This document shows, one piece after another, positions 33,799 to 41,875 of a stretch of 64,000 nucleotides of DNA; the first letter of the stretch is position 1; each line of letters starts with the position of its first letter. The notes under the pieces were generated by a model, which saw nothing but the letters and a program-made list of their open reading frames with translations, was not told where the DNA came from and searched no databases. A program made the position numbers and the translations under genes. The DNA is from an uncultured Bryobacteraceae bacterium. GTDB taxonomy: Bacteria; Acidobacteriota; Terriglobia; Bryobacterales; Bryobacteraceae. The DNA is taken from positions 1-64,000 of the forward strand of contig CALKXJ010000021.1 of assembly GCA_938003835.1 (NCBI GenBank), written 5' to 3'.

Positions 33799-36471
33799 TC
33801 AGGCGCGTGCCGGATCCGCCTTTTCCGGATCGACGCCCAGCTCGGTCATGGCCGCCACCGCCCGCGCGGGACTCAGCTCTCCCTCGCGAGCCAACGCCGC
33901 CAGCGCCGCCGCCGCAATCGACTCGGCGTTCACCTCGAAAAACCGCCGCAGGTGTTGCCGGTTGTCGCTCCGCCCGAAGCCGTCCGTGCCGAGCGACACC
34001 AGCCGGCCGCCAAGCCACGGCGCCAACTGGTCCGGAACGATCTTCATGTAGTCGGTGGCGGCGACAATCGGGCCCTCGTGGCCCTCGAGCACCGCGGCGA
34101 TATAGGGACGCCTGGGCTGCTCGGCCGGGTGCAGGCGGTTCCACCGCTCCACAGCCAGGGCCTCGCGCCGGAGCTCGTTGTAGCTGGTGACGCTCCAGAC
34201 GTCGGCCTGAATCTGGAAACGGTCCCGGAGGATCTCCTGCGCGCGCAGCGCCTCGTTGAGGATGGGCCCGGAGCCGAACAGCTGCACCGTGGCCTTGCCG
34301 GACGGGGCCGGCGAGAACAGGTAGATTCCGCGCAGGATCCCTTCGCGGCAACCCTCGGGCATGGGCGGCTGGACATAGAACTCGTTGTAGTGCGTGATGT
34401 AGTAGAAGCGGTCCTCCATCTGCTCGTACATCCGCCGGATGCCGTCCTGGATGATGACCGCCATCTCGTAGGCGTAGGCGGGGTCGTAGCTGGCGCAGGT
34501 GGGCACGGTCGAGGCCAGCACGAGGCTGTGGCCGTCTTGGTGCTGGAGCCCCTCGCCGGCAAGCGTGGTCCGGCCGGCGGTGCCGCCCATCAGGAAACCT
34601 TTTCCACGCGCGTCGGCGAACGCCCAGATCAGGTCGCCGACGCGCTGAAAGCCGAACATCGAGTAGAAGATGAAGAATGGGATCATCGGCACGCCGTAGT
34701 TGGCGTAAGCCGTGCCGGCTGCGGTGAAGGAGGCGACGGAGCCCGCCTCGGTGATGCCCTCCTCGAGAATCTGGCCGTCTCGCGCCTCTTTGTAGTAGAG
34801 AAACAGGTCGCTGTCGACCGGTTTGTAAAGCTGCCCCTGGCTCGCGTAGATGCCCACCTGGCGGAACAGGGACTCCATGCCGAACGTGCGTGCTTCGTCG
34901 GGAATGATCGGCACGATTAATTTGCCGAGCTGGGGATCGCGCAGAAGGGCCCGGAGAATGCTGACCAAGCCCGCGGTGGTCATCGCAGCGCGCCCTTTCG
35001 AGCCCGCCAGCGCGTCAGCGAAGATTTCAAGCGGCGGCGCCTTGAGTTCGATCCGCTTCACTTTGCGGCTCGGCAGATAGCCGCCGAGCTCCTTGCGCCG
35101 CTGGTGCAGGTACTGAATCTCCGGGCTGTCGTCCGGGGGGCGGTAGAAAGAAACTGTGTGGACCGCCTCCTCCGGAATCGGGATATCGAAGCGCTGGCGG
35201 AAGTACTCGAGCTCCTTCTCGTTGAGTTTCTTCTGCTGGTGGGTAATGTTCTTGCCTTCGCCCGCCTCGCCCAGGCCGTAGCCCTTGATGGTGAAGGCCA
35301 GCACGACCGAGGGCCCGCCGCGATGCTCGACCGCGCGCCTGTAGGCGTTATAGACCTTCTGCGGGTCGTGGCCCCCGCGGCGGAGTTTTTCAAGCTGCTC
35401 GTCGGTCATGTCGGCCACCAGCTCCAGCAGCTCCGGGTACTTGCCAAAGAACTCCTTGCGCACGTACGCGCCGCCTTTGACCTTGAAGTTTTGGTACTCG
35501 CCGTCGACGCACTCCATCATGCGCTTGATCAGGAGCCCGGACTTGTCCCTGGCGAGCAGTTCGTCCCAGTCGTCGCCCCAGATCACCTTGATGACATTCC
35601 AGCCGGCGCCGCGGAAGGCGGCCTCGAGCTCCTGGATGATATGCCCGTTGCCGCGTACCGGCCCGTCCAGCCGCTGGAGGTTGCAGTTGACCACCCAGAT
35701 CAGGTTGTCCAGCTTCTCGCGCGAGGCCAGCGTGATGGCGCCGAGCGTCTCCGGCTCGTCCGCCTCCCCGTCGCCGACGAAGGCCCAGACCTTGCGCGGC
35801 GTCGGCGGAATGATGCCCCGGTTTTCGAGATACCGCATGAAGCGCGCCTGGTAGATCGAGTTGATCGGGCCCAGGCCCATCGACACCGTCGGGAACTGCC
35901 AGAAGTCGGGCATCAGCCACGGATGCGGGTAGGAGGAGAGCCCGGGATGCTCGCGCAGCTCATGCCGGAAGTTCTCGAGGTGCTTTTCGTTCAACCGCCC
36001 TTCCAGGTACGCCCGTGCGTAAATGCCCGGCGAGGCATGCCCCTGAAAGTAAACGAAGTCGCCCGGCTGATCGCCGTAGGAGGCGCGGAAGAAGTGATTG
36101 AAGCCCACCTCGACCAGCGTCGCCAGCGAGGCGTAGGTCGAAATGTGGCCGCCGATGCCGTCGTCGTACTTGTTCGCCCGCGCCACCATCGCCATGGCGT
36201 TCCAGCGGATGAGGCTCTTGATGCGGCGTTCGATGTGGCGATCGCCCGGGTAAGGCACCTCCTCCTCAACGGGAATCGTGTTGACGTAGGGTGTGTTGAC
36301 GTCGTAGGTATGGCGGACGCCGTAAAAGGCGGCGCGTTCGACCAGGCGGTCCAGCAGATACTTGAGCCGCTCGGGCCCGGAGGCGTCGAGAACCTCCTCC
36401 AGCGCCTCCAGCCACTCTCGAGTCTCTTGCGGATTCACATCCCCGGACACTTCAATCTTCTGCCGCAGCAT
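33799..36471 (-). CDS. aceE: Pyruvate dehydrogenase E1 component, homodimeric type
   Basis: 890 residues, the normal length for AceE. It decarboxylates pyruvate and hands the acetyl group to the lipoyl E2 subunit. The thiamine-diphosphate motif starts GDGEADEPETLG and ends with the paired Asn of WVVNCNLQRLDG. N-terminal DVNPQETREWLEAL and RHTYDVNTPYVNTIP are typical AceE text. E2 (aceF) and E3 (lpd) are not in the window, so the complex is assembled from dispersed genes. Start ATG 36471; divergent from the glycosyltransferase gene 98 bases away. Confidence 0.96.
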   Translation of the reverse strand: MLRQKIEVSGDVNPQETREWLEALEEVLDASGPERLKYLLDRLVERAAFYGVRHTYDVNTPYVNTIPVEEEVPYPGDRHIERRIKSLIRWNAMAMVARANKYDDGIGGHISTYASLATLVEVGFNHFFRASYGDQPGDFVYFQGHASPGIYARAYLEGRLNEKHLENFRHELREHPGLSSYPHPWLMPDFWQFPTVSMGLGPINSIYQARFMRYLENRGIIPPTPRKVWAFVGDGEADEPETLGAITLASREKLDNLIWVVNCNLQRLDGPVRGNGHIIQELEAAFRGAGWNVIKVIWGDDWDELLARDKSGLLIKRMMECVDGEYQNFKVKGGAYVRKEFFGKYPELLELVADMTDEQLEKLRRGGHDPQKVYNAYRRAVEHRGGPSVVLAFTIKGYGLGEAGEGKNITHQQKKLNEKELEYFRQRFDIPIPEEAVHTVSFYRPPDDSPEIQYLHQRRKELGGYLPSRKVKRIELKAPPLEIFADALAGSKGRAAMTTAGLVSILRALLRDPQLGKLIVPIIPDEARTFGMESLFRQVGIYASQGQLYKPVDSDLFLYYKEARDGQILEEGITEAGSVASFTAAGTAYANYGVPMIPFFIFYSMFGFQRVGDLIWAFADARGKGFLMGGTAGRTTLAGEGLQHQDGHSLVLASTVPTCASYDPAYAYEMAVIIQDGIRRMYEQMEDRFYYITHYNEFYVQPPMPEGCREGILRGIYLFSPAPSGKATVQLFGSGPILNEALRAQEILRDRFQIQADVWSVTSYNELRREALAVERWNRLHPAEQPRRPYIAAVLEGHEGPIVAATDYMKIVPDQLAPWLGGRLVSLGTDGFGRSDNRQHLRRFFEVNAESIAAAALAALAREGELSPARAVAAMTELGVDPEKADPARA

Positions 36472-36569
36472 GAGTTGCCCGTAATATTCTCATGATACCG
36501 GTTTTCCGCTGTCCAGGTCCCCAAAATTACGCCCGGCGTCGGTTACCGTATTGGGTGGAAGCGGCTCGC

Positions 36570-37535
36570 ATGAAGCTCGTCATCCAGATCCCCTGCTTCA
36601 ACGAGGAGGCGACCTTGCCGGAGACCATCCGGGCGCTTCCGCGACGGCTGGAAGGCATCGACCGGATCGAAATCCTGGTGGTGGACGACGGCTCGACGGA
36701 CCAAACGGCGCGGGCGGCGCTCGCGGCGGGCGCCGACCGCGTCGTGCGCCTGCCCTCCCACCAGGGCCTCGCCAAAGCTTTTCTCGTCGGAATGGAAGCG
36801 TCGCTTGCCGCCGGGGCCGACATCATCGTCAACACCGACGGCGACAACCAGTACTGCGGTGCGGACGTCGCAAAGCTGGTGGCGCCCGTCCTCGAGGGCA
36901 AAGCCGAGATCGTGGTGGGCGCTCGCCCGATCGATCAGATCCGGCACTTCTCGCCCGCGAAGCGCCTGCTCGAGAAGCTGGGAAGCTGGGTGGTAGGGGT
37001 GGTGAGCGGAACCGATATCGCCGACGCGCCGAGCGGCTTCCGAGCCTTCAGCCGCCGCGCCGCGCTCCAGTTGAGCGTCTTCAGCGACTACACCTATACG
37101 CTCGAGACCATTATCCAGGCCGGCCTGAAGAATATTCCGATCCTCTCGGTGCCGATCCGCACCAACGAATGCCGGCGGCCGTCGCGGCTGGTGCGGAGCA
37201 TACCCTCCTACGTGTGGCGGTCGGTACTCACCATCGCCCGCATCTTCATGGTCTACCGGCCGCTCAAGTTCTTCTGCCTGCTGGCGGCGCCGCCCCTCGC
37301 AGCCGGCGCCGCCCTGGTGCTGCGCTGGCTTTATCTCTTTCTCTATGTCGATCCCACCCGTTCCCGGGCGCCGAGCCTGATCGCGGCGGCCATCCTGCTG
37401 GTGCTCGGCTTCCAGCTCGTGGCGGTGGGTCTGGTGGCGGACCTGGCAGGCGTAAACCGCCAGCTTCTGGAGGAGATACGGCTTCGCCTGCGCGAGCAGC
37501 GGTTCGGCCATGCGAATTTGGAGCGGAGTCCCTGA
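36570..37535 (+). CDS. Family 2 glycosyltransferase with C-terminal membrane segments
   Basis: 321 residues from ATG 36570, with GGAAG upstream; the frame from 36492 is not preferred. GT-A fold markers: IPCFNEEATLPETI, VVDDGSTDQT and the metal-binding NTDGDNQY. Two C-terminal transmembrane helices (about residues 235-300) anchor it. Such enzymes transfer sugars to lipid carriers such as polyprenyl or dolichyl phosphate. First gene of a compact four-gene run ending in a lysylphosphatidylglycerol-synthase-type membrane protein, which points to cell-surface glycan or glycolipid building. Confidence 0.88.
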   Translation: MKLVIQIPCFNEEATLPETIRALPRRLEGIDRIEILVVDDGSTDQTARAALAAGADRVVRLPSHQGLAKAFLVGMEASLAAGADIIVNTDGDNQYCGADVAKLVAPVLEGKAEIVVGARPIDQIRHFSPAKRLLEKLGSWVVGVVSGTDIADAPSGFRAFSRRAALQLSVFSDYTYTLETIIQAGLKNIPILSVPIRTNECRRPSRLVRSIPSYVWRSVLTIARIFMVYRPLKFFCLLAAPPLAAGAALVLRWLYLFLYVDPTRSRAPSLIAAAILLVLGFQLVAVGLVADLAGVNRQLLEEIRLRLREQRFGHANLERSP

Positions 37536-37536
37536 G

Positions 37537-38949
37537 GTGAGCGCCGCAGCAGAGCTCTGGCGCAGCTTTGACGGCCAGGTTGTCGCCTCCGGCAACTGCA
37601 TGCATTGTGGCGCGTGCGTCGGGCTGAATCCGCATCTCCTCGAGATGGAGCAGACCGAGGTAGGTCCCCTGCCCCGGCTGAGGCGGAGCCCTTCTCCGAG
37701 CGACATCGGCGGCCTGCGGCTCGCCTGGGCGGTCTGCCCGGGGCGCGGCGTGCCCTTTCCTGAACTCTTTCGCCACCTGGGCCGCGAACCGGAATGCTGG
37801 CTGCTCGGTCCATATCGCGCGATCTACCTCGGCTACGCAGCTGACGAGAGCATACGGCGCCGTGCGGCAAGCGGCGGTGTGATCACGGCGCTGCTCGTTC
37901 ACCTGCTCGAAACGCGACGGGCCGAAGCGGCGCTGGTGGTCCGCGTGGGACTTGAATCAGCCGAACGTGCGGCGGCGGTGCTCGCCCGGAGTCCGGAAGA
38001 GGTGATCGCCGCCTCGCAGAGCGTTTACGAGGTCGTCCCGACGCTCCAACGGCTCGAGGAGCTCTCCCGCCTGGATGGCCCGGTCGCCGTGGTCGCGCTA
38101 CCGGAGCAGGCCGCCGCCATTCGGATGCTTCAGGCTGCCGGTCACGAAGGCGCCCGCCGGATCTTCTTCGTGGCAGGACCCTATGTCGGGACGAACATGT
38201 ACCGCGGCGCCGTTCGCGCTTTCCTCCGCGGCCATGGCGTCGGAGCCGATGTCCGCGTTCGTTCGCTCGAGTGGCGCGCCGGGGAGTGGCCGGGACGCTT
38301 ACGCGTCGAGCTCGATGACGGGCGGACGCTGGAGGCCCCGAAGTTTCACTATAACTACTTGACTCCGTTCTACCTGGCGCGCCACACGCTGATGACGCCC
38401 GACTTCACCAACGAGTTGGCCGACCTCTCGGTGGGCGATGCCTGGCGGCCGGATCTGGAGCGCGCCGGCGGGGGTCACTCGGTCGTCATAGCCCGTAGTG
38501 AGGCCGCCGCACGCCTGCTTGGGGAGATGCGCCAGGCCGGTCTGCTCTTCCTGGAGGAGATTTCGGCCGAACGCGCAATCGCCATGCACGCGCACATGAT
38601 CGACTTCAAGAAGCGCGGCGCCTTCCTGCGCCTCCAGCGGCAGGCTCGGCACGGCCGGCCTGTGCCCATCTACGGCTACCGGCCCGCGGCCATTCCCGTC
38701 AGCCGGCGCGCTGTCGAGCGCCTGGTCGGCATCTTCGTCTGGATCGGGCGGCACCGGGGTCTGCTGCGATGGCTGCCGCCCGGCGCCGCCGGACCGCTGT
38801 TTGCGTGGATCCGCCGCGCCTGGAAGGCTGTGTCCAAGCCGGTGAAGCGGCGCGGTCTGTCGGCCACGCGCTTTCTGATAGAGCCCGAATCAAAACGCTG
38901 GGAAGAGATTCTGCGCGCCGCTCAGGATGTCTATGAAGCGGAACCTTGA
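37537..38949 (+). CDS. FrhB/FdhB-like iron-sulfur flavoprotein family member
   Basis: 470 residues from GTG 37537, which has CGGAG nine bases before it; ATG 37510 overlapping the previous gene is an alternative. The ferredoxin-like pair CMHCGAC lies near residue 22 and a further Cys in AVCPGRG, followed by RAASGGVITALL, the hallmark of coenzyme F420 hydrogenase/dehydrogenase beta-subunit families. The C-terminal part (GPYVGTNMYRG and DLSVGDAW) also fits. Some members in polysaccharide clusters reduce sugar intermediates rather than F420. Here it sits between a glycosyltransferase and a toroid protein. Confidence 0.8.
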   Translation: MSAAAELWRSFDGQVVASGNCMHCGACVGLNPHLLEMEQTEVGPLPRLRRSPSPSDIGGLRLAWAVCPGRGVPFPELFRHLGREPECWLLGPYRAIYLGYAADESIRRRAASGGVITALLVHLLETRRAEAALVVRVGLESAERAAAVLARSPEEVIAASQSVYEVVPTLQRLEELSRLDGPVAVVALPEQAAAIRMLQAAGHEGARRIFFVAGPYVGTNMYRGAVRAFLRGHGVGADVRVRSLEWRAGEWPGRLRVELDDGRTLEAPKFHYNYLTPFYLARHTLMTPDFTNELADLSVGDAWRPDLERAGGGHSVVIARSEAAARLLGEMRQAGLLFLEEISAERAIAMHAHMIDFKKRGAFLRLQRQARHGRPVPIYGYRPAAIPVSRRAVERLVGIFVWIGRHRGLLRWLPPGAAGPLFAWIRRAWKAVSKPVKRRGLSATRFLIEPESKRWEEILRAAQDVYEAEP

Positions 38950-40507
38950 AGCCGCCTTCCGTGCTTACGCTCGGGCGCATGCCCGCCGGGTGCTGACCCA
39001 GATGGACCGGGACCCGCACTCTCCGACCTACGGCTGTTTTGACCGCGCCTACTGGCACTACAAGACGACGGACTTCGCTTCCGGGGTGTTACAGCAGGGC
39101 GCGGAGCTCGTCGAGGCGCTGCGCGCCGGCGTCATCGAAATCGAGGGAGTCCCGAAGCGCGACGCGTGGGAGGGCTGGGCGGTGGCAGCGGTCAACGCCC
39201 TGAGCCGGCAGGCAGGCCGCTCCGGGGTCGTGGACGAATACTACCCTCACGAGGACAGCTACCCGGCCGCGGCGTTCGGGCTCTGGACCGCCGTGCGTCT
39301 GCTGCGCCGCTGGCGGGCCGACTGCCCGCACCTGCTCAAGAAGGTCGAATGGAGCAGATTGCGCGGGGCATTGTTGCGGCTGGCGCGCAGGTCCGAAACC
39401 GAAGCGGCGAACCAGTATGCGGCCGGTCTCGCCGCGCTGGCGCTCGCCACAGGCGTCGAGGCTTTCAAGGAGACCGGAAGGTTCGTCGAGGCGCACGCGA
39501 CCCGCCTGCTGGCCTTACAGCATCCTGAAGGCTGGTTTCCCGAGTACGGCGGGCCCGACACGGGCTATCTCACGGTGACGATCGACGCGCTCACCGATTA
39601 CCTGGATGCCACCGAGGACTGCCGCGCGGGTGTAGCCATCGAGCGCGCGGTGCGGTTCCTCGCCCAACTGGTCGGACCTGACGGCGAGCTTCCCTGGACG
39701 CTCAACAGCCGGAACACCAACTACGTGCTGCCTTACGGGTTGGTGCGCGCAGCACAGAAGAATCCGACGGCCGCCTGGCTGGTGGAGACCCTCTTTGACG
39801 GCATCGACAGGCCCTCGCACTGGATCTGGTCGGCCGACGATCGTTATCAGTGTCATTACGTGTTGGCGAGCGTGTTGCGTAGCCTCCCGCATCTGAGTCA
39901 AATGGCGAAACCGGAGCCGCCCCAGCCGGCGGAACGAGTTTGGCTGGACGGATGCGGATACTTCATTCTCCGCAGTCCTAACGGGCGGCAGGCGCTCTAC
40001 GTGGCGACGCAGAAGGGCGGCAGCCTGCGGCTGCACACGCAAGGCGCCCCGGCCAGATTCGATCATGGCTGGCGCATCCGGCGGAGGTCCGGCTATTGGG
40101 TCACCGACTGGTGGTCGCCTCACTGGCGTGCCAGCGTGGGTGAAAACGGACTCTGGGTGATCGGACGGACGCAGGGTTGCCGCTTCCGGCGTAACGCACC
40201 GTGGCGGCAGATCTGGTTGCGCCTCGCCGCGCGGCTCCTCGGCAGGCGCCTGGCGCCGTTGCTGAAACGCCTCTTGATCCGGCCGGGGCGCGCACGCGGG
40301 CCCTTGTTCGAGCGGCAGATTCAATGGAGCCGGACGGGCTTCGAGGTCGGCGATTGCTTCTATCGCGCCAAATCGCCGCGGATGCCCGCACCGCGCCAGA
40401 ACCTTCGCCATGTCGCCAGCGCCGGCTGGTTTCACCCGGAGGAGCTCTCCCGGCCCCTCAACGACGGGCGGGGGCGGTTTTACGTTTCCTGGGAGAAGAA
40501 AGCGTGA
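38933..40507 (+). CDS. Alpha/alpha-toroid protein in glycan operon
   Basis: 524 residues from ATG 38933, overlapping the FrhB-like gene by 17 bases; ATG 38927 is a weaker option. Repeated helical pairs with aromatic and acidic residues (DEYYPHEDSYPAAAFGLW, EGWFPEYGGPDTGYL) indicate an alpha/alpha toroid. A C-terminal beta-rich part (from about residue 335, GYFILRSPNGRQALYV) recalls heparinase II/III-like proteins and bacterial polysaccharide-processing proteins. Whether it is a lyase, a hydrolase or only binds glycan is unresolved. It is coupled to the next gene by a GTGA overlap. Confidence 0.7.
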   Translation: MKRNLEAAFRAYARAHARRVLTQMDRDPHSPTYGCFDRAYWHYKTTDFASGVLQQGAELVEALRAGVIEIEGVPKRDAWEGWAVAAVNALSRQAGRSGVVDEYYPHEDSYPAAAFGLWTAVRLLRRWRADCPHLLKKVEWSRLRGALLRLARRSETEAANQYAAGLAALALATGVEAFKETGRFVEAHATRLLALQHPEGWFPEYGGPDTGYLTVTIDALTDYLDATEDCRAGVAIERAVRFLAQLVGPDGELPWTLNSRNTNYVLPYGLVRAAQKNPTAAWLVETLFDGIDRPSHWIWSADDRYQCHYVLASVLRSLPHLSQMAKPEPPQPAERVWLDGCGYFILRSPNGRQALYVATQKGGSLRLHTQGAPARFDHGWRIRRRSGYWVTDWWSPHWRASVGENGLWVIGRTQGCRFRRNAPWRQIWLRLAARLLGRRLAPLLKRLLIRPGRARGPLFERQIQWSRTGFEVGDCFYRAKSPRMPAPRQNLRHVASAGWFHPEELSRPLNDGRGRFYVSWEKKA

Positions 40508-41454
40508 GACGGCTCCTGCCGTGGGCGGTGAGCGCGGGGCTCATGGCGGCGATTTACTGGCGGCTCGACTGGGCGGATTTCGCGCGCGTGGCGGCTGCTA
40601 CGCGGTGGAGCTGGTTGGCCGGGGCGCTCCTGCTCGTGGTGCTGACGACGCTCGCCTCCGCCTGGCGGTTCACGCTGCTCGTCCCGGCCGGTGCGATCAC
40701 CCTGACCGAATCGCTCAAGCTGACCCTCGCCGCCGGCGTCTTGAACCCGGTCTTGCCCTCGAAGATGGGGGATCTCGCGAAGGCGTGGTTCGTGGCCCGA
40801 CGCGGCCACATGGCGGGTAGTGCGGCGCTGGGCGTGGTGCTGTTCGAAAAGGCGGCCGATCTTATGGCACTGCTTGCGCTTTGCCTTGTTGGACTCGCGG
40901 CCGCAGGGCGCCCCTTACCACTTTGGGTAATTGCTCCCGTGGCGGCCGTGCTTGGGGCGGGCCTGGCAACGCTGGTCTCACGCCGCCTCTCGCGGGCGGC
41001 GTTGCGGCTGGCGCCGGGGGGCCTGCGGGGCCCGATCGAGGCCTGGCGCTCGCTACAGCAGAAACTTGCTGGAGAGCGGGCATTCGCCGCCGGCATCGCC
41101 GTGCTCTCGCTCGGCGCCTGGCTGCTGCATCTGGCTCAAATCTGGCTGTTCGCCCGCGCCCTGAACGCCGTACCGCCCTTTTTGACGACGCTGGCGCTGG
41201 CGGCGCTGGCCCTGCTCGCCGGCCTGGTTCCCGTGACGCTCGCCGGCATCGGAACGCGCGACGCGGCGCTCATCTACCTGTTCCGGGACTACCTGGCCCC
41301 CGAGGGCGGGGCGGCGCTCGGCCTGCTGTGCACGCTGCGGTATTTGTTGCCCGCGCTCGCCGGGCTGCCCTTTCTGGCGGAGATGGCGGTCCCGGCTCAG
41401 TGGGCGCCGCTGCGCGAGGGGAGCACACCGTCGCGGCCGGCGACGCGGTCGTAG
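40504..41454 (+). CDS. LPG-synthase-type (AglD-like) membrane protein, putative flippase
   Basis: 316 residues from GTG 40504, which overlaps the stop of the previous gene; the upstream open frame is a shadow. Several hydrophobic segments and the text LTESLKLTLAAGVLNPVLPSKMGDLAKAW and GVVLFEKAADL identify the lysylphosphatidylglycerol synthetase transmembrane family (PF03706). The later VTLAGIGTRDAAL is also typical. Such proteins move lipid-linked molecules across the membrane or lack a known activity. No synthetase domain follows. Last gene of the glycan run; its end overlaps the convergent gene by 58 bases. Confidence 0.82.
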   Translation: MRRLLPWAVSAGLMAAIYWRLDWADFARVAAATRWSWLAGALLLVVLTTLASAWRFTLLVPAGAITLTESLKLTLAAGVLNPVLPSKMGDLAKAWFVARRGHMAGSAALGVVLFEKAADLMALLALCLVGLAAAGRPLPLWVIAPVAAVLGAGLATLVSRRLSRAALRLAPGGLRGPIEAWRSLQQKLAGERAFAAGIAVLSLGAWLLHLAQIWLFARALNAVPPFLTTLALAALALLAGLVPVTLAGIGTRDAALIYLFRDYLAPEGGAALGLLCTLRYLLPALAGLPFLAEMAVPAQWAPLREGSTPSRPATRS

Positions 41455-41840
41455 TGATGCGCGTCATTGACCGTTCCGAGCGACTCGTTATAGAAGCTCG
41501 GCAGGCCGAGCCCTTCGCGGACGTCTTCGACGAGCTCGTGCAGCGCCTTGAGCTCGGTTGCCAGCGCCGGCGCGCTCGCGCCCGAGGGCGTGCGCCAGTT
41601 CTTCTGGTAACCGAGATCGACCAGCTCGCCGATCTCGTGGCCGATGACGCGGCCGGACCGCGTGATGCGAGGCTTGCCCCCCGGCCGCTCCTCGACCACC
41701 ACGGCGCAGCCGTTCCGCACGAAGACATGTACGCCCGGCCGCGGCTGCTGGTGGGCGCAGCCGGCTTGCTTGAGCCCCTCGAGGCGCTCGGCGAAGGTGA
41801 TTTGCCGCGGCTTTTCCCTGCGCAGGAACATCAAGTCCAT
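41397..41840 (-). CDS. Conserved hypothetical protein, acidobacterial type
   Basis: 147 residues from ATG 41840; ATG 41831 is possible. The segments ELVDLGYQKNWRTPSG, LKALHELVEDVREGLG and FYNESLGTVNDAHHYDRV look like a conserved family without known function; I recall the pattern from uncharacterised acidobacterial proteins, but this is not verified. No catalytic motif or signal. Its 3' end overlaps the convergent membrane-protein gene by 58 bases, an unusually long overlap that makes both C-termini worth checking. Confidence 0.6.
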   Translation of the reverse strand: MDLMFLRREKPRQITFAERLEGLKQAGCAHQQPRPGVHVFVRNGCAVVVEERPGGKPRITRSGRVIGHEIGELVDLGYQKNWRTPSGASAPALATELKALHELVEDVREGLGLPSFYNESLGTVNDAHHYDRVAGRDGVLPSRSGAH

Positions 41841-41863
41841 TCTAGCGGGGGGCGCCGGCAAAC

Positions 41864-41869
41864 TATAAT
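41864..41869 (+). promoter_or_regulatory. Perfect -10 box placing transcription start at the glpK start codon
   Basis: TATAAT, identical to consensus, ends six bases before the glpK GTG at 41876. A start site at the normal distance falls on the G of GTG, and no Shine-Dalgarno sequence lies upstream, so the message should be leaderless. The -35 region is weak (TTCTAG near 41840). Confidence 0.6.
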
Positions 41870-41875
41870 TCCCTC

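Noticed and set aside
35104-36495. Long plus-strand frame opposite aceE
   Set aside because: Antisense to highly conserved AceE text including the thiamine-diphosphate motif; no independent support.
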